In this document: piece after piece, positions 15,102 through 24,241 of the stretch | How the letters are laid out: the number at the start of each line of letters is the position of its first letter | How positions within the stretch are numbered: position 1 is the stretch's first letter | NCBI RefSeq assembly: GCF_005938645.2 | Contig: NZ_CP042171.1 | Coordinates: 3,534,001 to 3,598,000 of the forward strand | Length of the DNA stretch: 64,000 nucleotides | Direction: 5' to 3' | Origin: Pedobacter sp. KBS0701 | Lineage (GTDB): Bacteria > Bacteroidota > Bacteroidia > Sphingobacteriales > Sphingobacteriaceae | Position numbers and translations under genes: made by a program | The notes under the pieces: model-generated | The model's database searches: none | Seen by the model: the letters and a program-made list of their open reading frames with translations, nothing else | Told to the model about the DNA's origin: nothing

Positions 15102-15550
15102 CCCCCGTGTCTGTCCATAGAGATGCTATGCTTAACGCTACGGACAGAGCGGGTTTCTTTAACCAGGCTGCTCCGACACAGTTATACACCAACAATACCT
15201 TAAGGTAACTTTCCCTTTACCTTTTATTTAGCTATTGTTAGCCTGCCAATCTAAAGCGAGTCAAATCTTTAATCTACCTGATCTCAACCAGGGGCATCAC
15301 TCCACCAAAGCAAGGGTTAAGCAGTGTGCAAGCAGGTGTAAAGCAAGCCTGGCCGGAAGGTGGCTAAAACGTGGGGTAAATGTGGCGTAAAGGTGGACTT
15401 GGAATATTTTTTTGGGGGATCTTTAATCAGACGGATTGATTTGGGTTATCATCGCTTTTGATTAACCTAATATAAAAAATTATGGTGAAAGCGGGCAAAA
15501 AAAGCTTCGTAATTTTTGGCATGGGCAGCAGAAATGCAATTTGTTAGTTT

Positions 15551-15682
15551 CTGTCTGTAGCGTTCCGAAGGGTTCTACGGATTAATAATAGAAAAGAGTC
15601 TGTGACTCGTTTCTATTGAGTTTATAAACTTAATTTTATTCTTGTATTCATAGAGACGCTATGCTTAAACTACGGACAGAAC
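15551..15682. repeat. Interspersed repeat R3, copy c
   Basis: Same marker words as copies a and b (GGATTAATAATAGAAAAGAG, GAGTTTATAAACT, ATGCTTAAaCTACGGACAG). A right-half copy of hairpin element E (15708-15725) follows within 30 bp, so two repeat families are nested or adjacent here. Confidence 0.75.
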
Positions 15683-15707
15683 CGCAGGCCAATGCTCAAG
15701 ACAATGT

Positions 15708-15725
15708 TCGCTAAGACTTGCGCTA
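15708..15725. repeat. Hairpin element E, right arm
   Basis: TCGCTAAGACTTGCGCTA, one base different from the consensus right arm. The preceding GCCAATGCTCAAGACAATG matches the inner right half. The left arm is missing. Confidence 0.6.
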
Positions 15726-15835
15726 GAATACGAAAAGACAATTTCACTTGAAGAATCGTCTTCCTGAACTTGTTTCAGGATCTTATTGTGATAAATTTAG
15801 AACAACATTCGTCACAATAATTCACAATAAAAGAA

Positions 15836-15868
15836 AAACGGCTTACCTAAGAAATGAGTAAGCCGTTT
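15836..15868. terminator. Hairpin, probable terminator of the copper-protein operon
   Basis: AAACGGCTTAC (15836-15846) pairs with GTAAGCCGTTT (15858-15868) around an 11-nt loop. A- and T-runs at either side would allow termination on both strands. A second small hairpin, GGTTGGTG-gct-CACCAACC, follows at 15881-15899. Both lie downstream of the minus-strand gene ending at 16037. Confidence 0.5.
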
Positions 15869-16036
15869 CTACAAATTCAAGGTTGGTGGCTCACCAACCT
15901 ATCTGAACATTATGTCATGCTGTTAAATAGCGCTATAATAGTCGTTTATATATCTGCTCGAGAAAAGATCCTTCACTGCGTTCAGGATGACAAAAAGGGA
16001 AGCCTAAACAACTAAAAATAAACATATAAGTCTTAG

Positions 16037-18064
16037 TTATTTAACCACCTTCATCTGCCCTTTCATCACCATATAATGACCCGGATAGGTACAAATAAAA
16101 GGATAGGTACCAGGTGTTTTAGGTACTGTAAAATAAATCGTATCCGATTTTCCAGGCTGTAGCAATACCGTATAAGCCAGCACCTTAGGTGTTGCCGGAA
16201 CGAAATAGTACTTTTCGCCATCAAGGCCCATTTTCAAGGCCATTTCACCTACCGCATTGCCCGATCCAGGTGTGGTAAGCACAAAATTATGCAACATATC
16301 ATCCACATTCTTAAAGGTTAGTTTTACTTTGGTACCTGCTTTTAGGGTAATATTGGTGATGTCGAATTTCAAACCTGGCTTGGTGCCCAATACGATAGTT
16401 TTATCAGGTCCTTTAGTCCAGGTTTCTGGTTGTTCAGTAACATGTTTCCCAACATCAGTATTACCTTTAACTACGCCACCACCTGCTGGCATATTGCCCA
16501 TTTGGTGATGATCCATTCCCTCCATGTGGTGTGCCACCGGCGCGTTGCCTGTGGGTTTATTTTCGGCAGTTAGCGCTATTTTTTCTCCATCGGGAATCTT
16601 GTTCATGGTATAATATCCATAATCATGCAACAATGGGATATTGCCATTTTCGGCGCGTAATCCTTCCATTTTGATTTCGTGAATGTAGCCTTCTTTTAAG
16701 CTATCCAACACCAATCGCACCCGTTTATGATCAGGAGAAACGACAATGGCTTTAATGCTACGTGGCGATTGATTGATTACCGGACTACCATAAATGTGGT
16801 GGTATTTATAGGTAAAAGTGGAGAGTTTATAGGCGCCGGCATCGCGGGCTGTTTTTTCATCAACCGGCATAGTAAACTCGAGTTCGAAACCATCGGGCTG
16901 CGCTTTTACCGTTTGTACCTCAAATGGCATAATACCCGACCAGGTTAAACGCTGCAGCCCGTATTCGGCCTTACCCGTCGATGACCATCCTCTTGAAGTC
17001 ATCCCCACCAGCATACTGCCATCCGAGCCCCAGTTCATCCTGAGTATTCCCGATGAAAATCCCCTGCGGAATGGAAATACCACACCCTGGTATACACCTT
17101 TAACTTTTTCTAAAAATACCCTATTGATATTACTCTGCGATTGGTCGCCTACAAAAAGTTGTCCTTTAAAAGGTCCCATATTACCATTATCTGAATAATT
17201 CAGAATGCCGGATGTGGAGTTGCCCATAATCGAATGCGGAATCCATACCGAAGGGGTTTTTAGTCCCCGCACCCTTTTGGCAACTTCGAATTCAGGTTCG
17301 CCGGTATCAGGAATATCTTTTTTGCGCAGCTTAACTGGTGAACCAGGTTCACCTGCCCATGCCAGGCCAGCAGGATTGCCTACAAAATCGCCTTCCTCTA
17401 CATGCATAATGCTGCCCGAACCTACCCAGTCGCCCTGGTTCTCGGCATAAAATATTTCACCGTCGCTATTTAGCGCCATTGCTGCAGGCGAGCGGAAACC
17501 GGTTGCAAAAGGCTTTAACTTAAAATCAGGAGTGAATTTGAGCATCCAGCCATGCCATTTAGATAAACTGGCACCATAACCAATCCAGCCCAGGTTAAGT
17601 GTAACCACCATGTTGCCATCTTTATCCAGCATAGGGCCATACGCATATTCATGGTAATTGCCCGATAATGGCCACGAATACATGGTGCTATATTCATCGG
17701 CTTCTCCATCGCCATCCAGATCGCGCAGGCGCGTAATCTCAGCGCGCTGAGTGAGGTAAATATCTCCCTTGATATAATTTAAACCTAATACTTCGTGCAT
17801 GCCGTGTGCAAACAAGCGGTATTTGGGTTGCTGCCCGTTTTTCATGTATGGGTTGGTAATAATCCAGACTTCACCTTTGCGGGTAGCTACAGCCAGCTCA
17901 TCATTAGGTAAAAAGGTCATTCCACCAACTTCAAGTGCTATTTCTTTTGGGATGGGAACAGTTACGATGGGATAAATCTGCTTCTCTGTTTGTGTTTGTG
18001 CTTTTACCGTTACCAGACCAGTGCCCAGTAACAAAAGAGACAATAAGTATGTTGATTTTTTCAT
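16037..18064 (-). CDS. Secreted beta-propeller protein fused to an azurin-like copper domain
   Basis: A 675-residue protein with signal peptide (MKKSTYLLSLLLLGTGLVTVKA). Residues about 30-400 look like a PVC/glucose-sorbosone-dehydrogenase type beta-propeller (VGGMTFLPNDELAVATRKGEVWII, TRLRDLDGDGEADEY, FRSPAAMALNSDGEIFYAENQGDW). A linker rich in His and Met (HHMEGMDHHQMGNM) follows. The last 110 residues form a cupredoxin with the type 1 copper ligands of azurin: a His in MLHNFVL near residue 595, Cys658 in CTYPGH, His663 and Met667. It is likely a periplasmic oxidoreductase or electron donor. The partner encoded 7 bp upstream is co-transcribed. Confidence 0.82.
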   Translation of the reverse strand: MKKSTYLLSLLLLGTGLVTVKAQTQTEKQIYPIVTVPIPKEIALEVGGMTFLPNDELAVATRKGEVWIITNPYMKNGQQPKYRLFAHGMHEVLGLNYIKGDIYLTQRAEITRLRDLDGDGEADEYSTMYSWPLSGNYHEYAYGPMLDKDGNMVVTLNLGWIGYGASLSKWHGWMLKFTPDFKLKPFATGFRSPAAMALNSDGEIFYAENQGDWVGSGSIMHVEEGDFVGNPAGLAWAGEPGSPVKLRKKDIPDTGEPEFEVAKRVRGLKTPSVWIPHSIMGNSTSGILNYSDNGNMGPFKGQLFVGDQSQSNINRVFLEKVKGVYQGVVFPFRRGFSSGILRMNWGSDGSMLVGMTSRGWSSTGKAEYGLQRLTWSGIMPFEVQTVKAQPDGFELEFTMPVDEKTARDAGAYKLSTFTYKYHHIYGSPVINQSPRSIKAIVVSPDHKRVRLVLDSLKEGYIHEIKMEGLRAENGNIPLLHDYGYYTMNKIPDGEKIALTAENKPTGNAPVAHHMEGMDHHQMGNMPAGGGVVKGNTDVGKHVTEQPETWTKGPDKTIVLGTKPGLKFDITNITLKAGTKVKLTFKNVDDMLHNFVLTTPGSGNAVGEMALKMGLDGEKYYFVPATPKVLAYTVLLQPGKSDTIYFTVPKTPGTYPFICTYPGHYMVMKGQMKVVK

Positions 18065-18071
18065 GTCTTGA

Positions 18072-18815
18072 TTACCAGGTTAGTGAATAGGTTAACGAAT
18101 CGGTAGCATTGGCCAGCAATACCAGTAGCTCTTTGCCATTTTGGGTTTTCCTGATAAAAGCTTTTGTGCCATCAGCCAATTTTAGGGTATATGCTTTATC
18201 GCCAACAGTGTAGGTATTATTTTTATGTGCTTCAATGCTTGTCCCTACTGCAATACGACAATAAAGTGGCTGCTTGCTGTTGCTAATACTAATGGTACGG
18301 CTGAGTCCTGCACCGCCATCTAAAACGACTATTTTATCGCTTACATCGCTACCGTTAGCAGTATATAAAAATGCAGGCATTTTGCTTTTGTCTAAAACAT
18401 AACCTTTATTTTGCAGGTCGTCAAAAGCGATAGAATCTGGCCACACAGCATCCTTATCAGCCAGTGCTGCAAGGGCAGGTGCTGCAGAAAGTGGTAAAAC
18501 CGTACCTAAAGGTTTGGCGAGCTGAGGTTCCCCCCTGTCTTTCCACATTTCGGTCACATCCATAAAATCTCCGCGCCATACCTCCAGCAAGGCACCCTGT
18601 TTTAAATCATAAGCATAGTTTACCTTTTCGGGTGTACCTACAGAAATCACATGGGTACGTTTTTTTCCTTCGAACATCAGGAAGCTTCGCAATAAATAGG
18701 GTTTGTTCGCTGCGTTGATGACATAGGGGTTAACATTTTGGGCCATAGAATAGGCTGCACAGCAGGTGAGAAGTGCGAGGCAGCACATCATTCGTTTATA
18801 GATCATAATTTTCAT
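18072..18815 (-). CDS. Secreted partner protein of the propeller-cupredoxin
   Basis: A 247-residue protein from the ATG at 18815 (MKIMIYKRMMCCLALLTCC..., signal peptide). A TTG five codons upstream is the alternative. The segment KPYLLRSFLMFEG...LLEVWRGDFMDVTEMWKDRG resembles a module that in other Planctomycete and Bacteroidota proteins is found alongside propeller or cytochrome c domains. No haem motif is present. It lies 7 bp upstream of the cupredoxin gene, and a full-consensus promoter precedes it. The function is unknown; a joint periplasmic oxidation role is inferred. Confidence 0.65.
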   Translation of the reverse strand: MKIMIYKRMMCCLALLTCCAAYSMAQNVNPYVINAANKPYLLRSFLMFEGKKRTHVISVGTPEKVNYAYDLKQGALLEVWRGDFMDVTEMWKDRGEPQLAKPLGTVLPLSAAPALAALADKDAVWPDSIAFDDLQNKGYVLDKSKMPAFLYTANGSDVSDKIVVLDGGAGLSRTISISNSKQPLYCRIAVGTSIEAHKNNTYTVGDKAYTLKLADGTKAFIRKTQNGKELLVLLANATDSLTYSLTW

Positions 18816-18850
18816 CTGGTTAAGAAGCAACTAAACAATCGGTTGCATAA

Positions 18851-18880
18851 CAAATATATCATTAGCATATCAGTTTACAA
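18851..18880 (-). promoter_or_regulatory. Bacteroidota-type promoter (TTG-N19-TATATTTG)
   Basis: On the minus strand, TTG at 18880-18878 and TATATTTG at 18858-18851 are separated by 19 bp. The -7 box ends 35 bp before the ATG at 18815. This is a full match to the Bacteroidota consensus. The rest of 18831-19151 is AT-rich and holds no gene. Confidence 0.65.
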
Positions 18881-19151
18881 AAACAATCACCCAAAAACCA
18901 CACAACAAGTTAATTTACAACTAATTAAAGTTAAATTTTAAGTAAGACAAACGATAGCACAATCAGGCCGTAAACTAGTAAAACCTTTTACTAAAAACGT
19001 ATAAATCTAGCTTGATGATCCATTAGTTTTTACTTTTAAGGCCAAACTCATCATTTCGCAGTGAGCAGAAAAGGCAAGTTCAATTACCAAGATCTAGCAG
19101 ATAGATTCTCCACTATGCTTGTATAATGATTAAAGAATTGGTTCGTGATGC

Positions 19152-20171
19152 TTAATGAACAATCTTAAATACCAGTTCTTTTAAGAGTTCGCCATCATCA
19201 ACATTGCCGGTACTATCTAATCCTTTGCTTTTCAAATCATATTCACGGAGTAAACCGATCACCTGGAAAACTTTCCCCGTGTTGTAATTTCTTGCCGCTA
19301 CCTCATAATCTTTAATAAAGAATGGAGGCACCCCCAAAGCTGATGCGGCATCGGCCTTATTAGGGATATAATGGTATTTAAGAAGTTTGGTAAAATAACC
19401 ACCTAGATTGGCCAAAACCATTACGGTTGGATTGGCCTTAGGGTTGCTGGCAAAGTAATTGATAATTTTATTACATTTTAGTACATCGCGGATGGCCATT
19501 GCTTTCTGCAATTCGAAAACGTTATATTCTTTACTAATGCCTATGTTTCTCTGAACCAGGTCGGTATTAATGGTTACTTCCTTCGAAACATTCAGCATTA
19601 ATTTTTCGATCTCATTGGCAATTTTAGAAAGATCGGTCCCCAAATACTCAGCCATTAGCGCCGATGCCTGCTGATCGATCTTGTAACCTTTTTCTTTGAT
19701 AAATTCTTCGATCCAGGGCACCAGTTTATAATCGCGTACAGGATCTGACTGAAAAATCAATCCGCTTTTATTGATGGCTTTATAGATTTTTTTTCGTTTA
19801 TCGAAATTGGCATATTTATAAGCCAGCACCAAAATGGTACTTGGCAGCGGTTTTTCGAAATAATTGAGTACGAATTCGCCTTCTTTTGAACTGTCTTCCT
19901 TGCCCCACTTTAAATCCTGCGCTTCTTTAACAATTACTACCTGATAATCAGACATCATGGGGTAACGCTTTGCAGCACCCAAAACCGTAGCCATATCGGT
20001 ATCTTTTCCGTATAAAACCGTTTGATTGAAACCTTTTTCGGCATCGTTCAACAGCTTATCTTCAATATAATCAGTCACCTGATCAATGTAATAAGATTCT
20101 TCACCATGTAATAAATACACAGGTTTGAACTTTCGGGCTTTGATATCTTTAATAATTTCGGCAGCAGTCAT
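19152..20171 (-). CDS. holA: DNA polymerase III subunit delta
   Basis: A 339-residue HolA. The N-terminus FKPVYLLHGEESYYIDQVTDYIE is diagnostic. It is followed by the AAA+-like nucleotide fold (YQVVIVKEAQDL, PSTILVLAYKYANFDKRKK) and the C-terminal helical collar domain (NVFELQKAMAIRDV..., PPFFIKDYEVAARNY). Delta opens the sliding clamp within the clamp-loader complex. Length and motif order are normal. It is divergent from a small HsdR-N-like gene, an arrangement I recall as common in Bacteroidota. Confidence 0.92.
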   Translation of the reverse strand: MTAAEIIKDIKARKFKPVYLLHGEESYYIDQVTDYIEDKLLNDAEKGFNQTVLYGKDTDMATVLGAAKRYPMMSDYQVVIVKEAQDLKWGKEDSSKEGEFVLNYFEKPLPSTILVLAYKYANFDKRKKIYKAINKSGLIFQSDPVRDYKLVPWIEEFIKEKGYKIDQQASALMAEYLGTDLSKIANEIEKLMLNVSKEVTINTDLVQRNIGISKEYNVFELQKAMAIRDVLKCNKIINYFASNPKANPTVMVLANLGGYFTKLLKYHYIPNKADAASALGVPPFFIKDYEVAARNYNTGKVFQVIGLLREYDLKSKGLDSTGNVDDGELLKELVFKIVH

Positions 20172-20384
20172 TGCCTGTAAAATTACAATTTAGGTTTAAG
20201 GATTTGGGTAAATGTTTATAATTTATAGATGTGAGATTTGAGAAGTGAGATATGAGACATTAGACTGGAGAATTCATCGCATAGCCTAAAATTAACTAAC
20301 TTTGAAGCTGCAATAATTGATAAATTGTTTTATTGTTGCATTGTTAAAAGACATATAACTGTTAACTGAAAACTGCCAACTGAA

Positions 20385-20843
20385 ATGTTCACTCCTACCC
20401 CGCTTAACCTTCCGCCATACCCATTTAAAATTACCCAAAAGGATGACGTGGTATTTATTTTTGATGAACTGAGGAAGAAACACCTGGTGCTTACCCCCGA
20501 AGAATGGGTGCGTCAGCATTTTATACAAAACCTGATTTTAGATAAGAAATTTCCACGTACGTTAATCCAGATTGAAGGTGGTTTGGTGTTAAACCAATTA
20601 CAAAAACGAAGCGATATTTTGGTTTATAATACCGCTGGTGAAAAACTGATGTTGATTGAATGTAAGGCACCAAAGGTAAAAATTACACAATCGGTTTTTG
20701 ATCAGGCCTCGCGGTATAATTCGATACATCAGGCCAGGTGGATTGTGCTAACGAATGGTTTGCAGCACGTTTATGCCAGGATGGATACGGAAAAGGGCAG
20801 CTTTAATTTCGTAGAAGAAATGCCAGAATATTGGGGGCTTTAG
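20385..20843 (+). CDS. HsdR N-terminal-like PD-(D/E)xK nuclease-fold protein
   Basis: A 152-residue stand-alone protein that resembles the N-terminal nuclease domain of type I restriction HsdR subunits. Visible are RQHFIQNLILDKKFP, the PD-(D/E)xK core (KRSDILVYN then LMLIECKAP, with Asp and Glu-Cys-Lys in place), and QASRYNSIHQARWIVLTNG. There is no helicase part. Genes of this type next to holA are conserved in Bacteroidota and probably have a housekeeping nucleic-acid role, not restriction. That interpretation is from neighbourhood alone. Confidence 0.8.
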   Translation: MFTPTPLNLPPYPFKITQKDDVVFIFDELRKKHLVLTPEEWVRQHFIQNLILDKKFPRTLIQIEGGLVLNQLQKRSDILVYNTAGEKLMLIECKAPKVKITQSVFDQASRYNSIHQARWIVLTNGLQHVYARMDTEKGSFNFVEEMPEYWGL

Positions 20844-21056
20844 CATTGAATAGCCGAAGAGATGCGAAACAACAAGAACTTACTCTATTCTGTCATCCTG
20901 AATGCGATGAAGGATCTTTCTTGACCCCTTACTCCAAAGCGCGAGGTAATATGATGTAAATCTTGTTGGGCACCCCCACCTAGTTACAGTAAAATAATAG
21001 TCCGTCTTGGTCGGTGGGACACCAACCAATAGAATGAAAAAGTATCAATGTATTGT

Positions 21057-21371
21057 AATGCTCTTTTTTGGAAAGCAGGAACACCACACTTAGGTTTATT
21101 CAGTCCCGCTCCCGCTTCTGCCAATTGAAAAAATTGGCATCCCGCTTTGATCGGGTTTAGGTGGCACAGCCAGCAAGGCGATTAGGGGTTGCAATACGCA
21201 GGAATAGTGTCTTTCTGAATCATGCTATCCAACCTTCAATAGCAGCAAAAGCCTTTCAATTTTAAACCTGATTGAAATGTAAAGCCCACAGCGTAGCGAA
21301 GACTTGTAATGAAAAGCAGGACTTACTTTAAAACAAGCCACAATAATTGCTTTCCAAAAAATAAGAGCATT
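21057..21371. mobile_element. MITE-like element M1, complete copy (315 bp)
   Basis: The left end AATGCTCTTTTTTGGAAAGC (21057-21076) and the right end (21348-21371) are inverted repeats that differ by a 3-bp insertion. The interior contains CCCGCTCCCGCTTCTGCCAA, the dyad CCAATTgaaaaAATTGG and GATCGGGTTTA, but no open frame. It is flanked on both sides by CACCAACCAATAGAA, giving a 15-bp direct repeat. A related copy is at 53084-53387 and a left half at about 52665-52790. The rest of 20844-21447 holds no gene. Confidence 0.65.
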
Positions 21372-21447
21372 AAAATTCTCTCACTGGAGCACCAACCAAT
21401 AGAAAAAGATTCTTCACTTCGTTCAGAATGACAAAAGAGAATATGAT

Positions 21448-22641
21448 CTAAACACTATACTCCGACTTCCAAACCTGTTTATTACCACTATAAATCGCCT
21501 CGTTACACATGGCCACGCATATAGCCGCCTGGGTTCCAGTATTGATATTTGATGCGGGTTCTTTCCTGGTGATTATCGATTTATAAAATTCATCGAGCGC
21601 ATAATTTGTACCATCAATGGTGGCTTTATCTAAAATCGGGATTCCGCCATCTTTATTCACCACGATTTTTGTCGCCCCGGTTACCCCATCAACGATACCC
21701 AGCTCTTTTTTTGTACTTTCTTCAGGATAAAATAAACCGGTATTGGTAAGCAAAGAAACCGAACCTTTGGTACCCTTTATTTTAAACAGGTAACCATCGT
21801 GCGCATTGCCACAAGTGGCCCCGAAGTTGCCAATCATGCCTTTTTCATTATACCGCAGAATGGCTTGTATGTTATCATAAGTTTCGCGGCCATCTTTAAA
21901 AACATCTATGCCTCCCGAGCCCATAATTTCATCAGGTTGGGTTTCGAAAGCCCAGTTGATAAAATCAATCTGGTGCGACAGGAGTTCGGCCGCTAATCCG
22001 CCAGAATATTCCTTGTACATCCGCCAGTTAATTTTGCGCTCTAAAGCAGGATCAGGAACAGCCCTGCGCCAATTTCCATTACGGTCCCAACGACAATCGA
22101 TTTGGCTAACCTTACCTAAATAACCACTTTGGATCATGTCTTTCACCTTAAAATATAGGGGCGAATAACGGTATTGATACCCCACCTGAAAAACATGATT
22201 GGGATATTGTTTTACCAGTTTTTTAAGTTCGAGCGCCTGGGCAATATTATATGTCATGGTTTTTTCTACATACACATGTTTGCCAGCCAGCACCGCGTCT
22301 TTGGCAATTTTGAAATGCTCGCTTAAAGGTGTAGCAATAAAAACCGCGTCGATTGTTTTATCGTCTAAAACTTTGTGGTAATCTTTAATGGCCTTTGCAT
22401 CGGCTGGAACATACTTTTCGGCCTCTTTAAGCCTAAAACCGAGCAGGTCGCAATAAGCTTTGATATTATATTTTGCAGGCATAGATTTAATTACCGACAA
22501 AACGCCTTTGCCACGGTCACCACAACCGATCATGGCCACATTAATGATTTCGTCAGCTACTAAATTTGCAAACCCCTGATTGCCCAAAAATAAACCGGAA
22601 CCTATTAAGGCTGATGTTTTAACAAAAGATCGACGATGCAT
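21448..22641 (-). CDS. Gfo/Idh/MocA-family oxidoreductase (Tat-exported)
   Basis: A 397-residue NAD(P)-dependent oxidoreductase. It begins with a twin-arginine signal (MHRRSFVKTSALIGSGLFLG), so it is exported folded to the periplasm. The Rossmann motif is INVAMIGCGDRGKG, the family signature GKHVYVEKTMTYN gives the EK pair, and the substrate domain includes ELLSHQIDFINW. Homologues oxidise or reduce sugars and cyclitols, often at C3. It is the third gene of a minus-strand operon with a DUF1080 protein and a second Gfo/Idh protein, which fits 3-keto-glycoside metabolism. Confidence 0.87.
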   Translation of the reverse strand: MHRRSFVKTSALIGSGLFLGNQGFANLVADEIINVAMIGCGDRGKGVLSVIKSMPAKYNIKAYCDLLGFRLKEAEKYVPADAKAIKDYHKVLDDKTIDAVFIATPLSEHFKIAKDAVLAGKHVYVEKTMTYNIAQALELKKLVKQYPNHVFQVGYQYRYSPLYFKVKDMIQSGYLGKVSQIDCRWDRNGNWRRAVPDPALERKINWRMYKEYSGGLAAELLSHQIDFINWAFETQPDEIMGSGGIDVFKDGRETYDNIQAILRYNEKGMIGNFGATCGNAHDGYLFKIKGTKGSVSLLTNTGLFYPEESTKKELGIVDGVTGATKIVVNKDGGIPILDKATIDGTNYALDEFYKSIITRKEPASNINTGTQAAICVAMCNEAIYSGNKQVWKSEYSV

Positions 22642-22684
22642 GATATAATGGTATTATAATATTTTATTCTTTACAGGTAAAACA

Positions 22685-22740
22685 TTAACCACAGATAAAA
22701 AGGATGCACACAGATAAAATCCGTGTACATCAGTGGTTAA
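22685..22740. repeat. Palindromic repeat (TTAACCACAG...CAGTGGTTAA)
   Basis: Second copy of the family at 5327-5395, inverted relative to it. It lies in the 139-bp gap between the Gfo/Idh and DUF1080 genes, where a transcript hairpin could tune expression of the distal gene. Confidence 0.7.
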
Positions 22741-22780
22741 ACTGTCAAGGCTATTTTACACTTATTTTCAAATCAAAAAC

Positions 22781-24145
22781 TTATAAATTCTTGATTTTAA
22801 TGGTCCTGAAATCTACTTTATTGCCATGATCCTGCAGCAGGATATGTCCTTTTGGTGCTTCGCCAAAGTTTTTCCAATCTTTATATTTACTAATGGCAAC
22901 CAATTTTTTAAACTCTTCTGATCCACGCGTATATTCTAACACTTTAACCCCGTTTAAATAATGTTCTACTTTGTTATCTGGATAAACCACCAAACGTCCA
23001 TTGTTCCAGCTACCGATTGGGCGCAGGTAACGGGCTTCTTTTTTAGCAGTCATTAAATCGTATAAAGATGCCAAAGTGCGGTTTCCATCTCTGCCCAATT
23101 TTGCGTCAGGGTGCAATTCATCATCTAAAACCTGGTATTCCAGGCCAATGGCCGAACCTTTGTTATTTTCGCTCAGTGTAACAAAATATTTCAACCCGCT
23201 ATTTGCTCCCGGTGTCAATTTAAACTCGAACGACAAGTCAAAAGCAGCATATTCATCCCTGGTCACAATATCGCCGCCATTGGTCGATTCTGCACCACCC
23301 GAAGGTTCCACACTGATTACGCCATCGGCAATTTTCCATCCTTTGGCAGGAAAAACAGTTTTATGAGCACCAACCCAACCTGCACTGCTTTTACCATCGA
23401 ATAATAGTTTATAACCTTCCGATTTTTCGTAAGCAGATAAAGTATTTGGGGTTAAATTAACCGTATAAATTCCTTTAGGAAAAGCTTTAGCCTTTAAACC
23501 TTCGGTTTGAATGTTAATGTTTTTAAAATACACTTTCTTGCCATCATTATCGAGGTTATTGCCAATGCCATGAACCTGCAAACCGATAAATCCAGATTTA
23601 TCCAAGGTATCGATCACGTAGGCCACAGGCGTTCCATTTACCCAGGTTTTGGTTTCGTTACCAATACATTCGATTTTGTAATGGTTAAACGCATTCCTTT
23701 TGTACAAAGGTTTTGCCGCTGGATTAAGTTCCAGAGGATATAGCCACAATCTTCTGGCTTCGTCGTAAATTCCACCTGTCCATGCTCTTGGTGTAGGGTC
23801 TAGTTCTACCTGCCTGCCAAAAACCAATCCTTTACCATTATTTCCTTCTGGTTTAATATGACTACGGGTCTGGATGCCAGAATTGGTGGTTTCGCCTTCC
23901 AGTTTCACATCCAGTTCTAAAATGAAATCGCCATATTCTTTTTCGGTGATTAAGAACGAATTTGGTGTGCCTTTGGTCATGGTCCCCACAATCATCCCAT
24001 CTTCAACTTTATAAGGTGCTGCACCTGCAACGGCTTTCCAACCCGTTAGTGTTTTACCGTCAAACAATGGTCTTGCTTTTTGGGCAGCGGCCGATAGGCT
24101 GATCAGGGAAAGGGCTAGAATACTATATTTTTTGATATTTAACAT
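22781..24145 (-). CDS. Secreted DUF1080 protein, two domains (3-keto-disaccharide hydrolase family)
   Basis: A 454-residue protein with signal peptide (MLNIKKYSILALSLISLSAAA). It contains two DUF1080 jelly-roll domains. The first is at about 25-215 (PLFDGKTLTGWKAVAG, DFILELDVKLEGETTNSGIQTRS, GFIGLQVHG). The second is at about 235-454 (LLFDGKSSAGWVGAH, AFDLSFEFKLTPGANSGLKYFV, GHILLQDHG). DUF1080 proteins bind and cleave glycosidic bonds of 3-keto sugars formed by Gfo/Idh enzymes. It is encoded between two such enzymes, 96 bp after one and 139 bp before the other. Confidence 0.87.
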   Translation of the reverse strand: MLNIKKYSILALSLISLSAAAQKARPLFDGKTLTGWKAVAGAAPYKVEDGMIVGTMTKGTPNSFLITEKEYGDFILELDVKLEGETTNSGIQTRSHIKPEGNNGKGLVFGRQVELDPTPRAWTGGIYDEARRLWLYPLELNPAAKPLYKRNAFNHYKIECIGNETKTWVNGTPVAYVIDTLDKSGFIGLQVHGIGNNLDNDGKKVYFKNINIQTEGLKAKAFPKGIYTVNLTPNTLSAYEKSEGYKLLFDGKSSAGWVGAHKTVFPAKGWKIADGVISVEPSGGAESTNGGDIVTRDEYAAFDLSFEFKLTPGANSGLKYFVTLSENNKGSAIGLEYQVLDDELHPDAKLGRDGNRTLASLYDLMTAKKEARYLRPIGSWNNGRLVVYPDNKVEHYLNGVKVLEYTRGSEEFKKLVAISKYKDWKNFGEAPKGHILLQDHGNKVDFRTIKIKNL

Positions 24146-24241
24146 GATAGGTTTTCTATTATTTTAACCACCTAAGCCACTTGAGAACATCTTAAGCAAG
24201 TGTTCTACTGGGCATAAAGCGTATTGTACAATTTGAATAGG

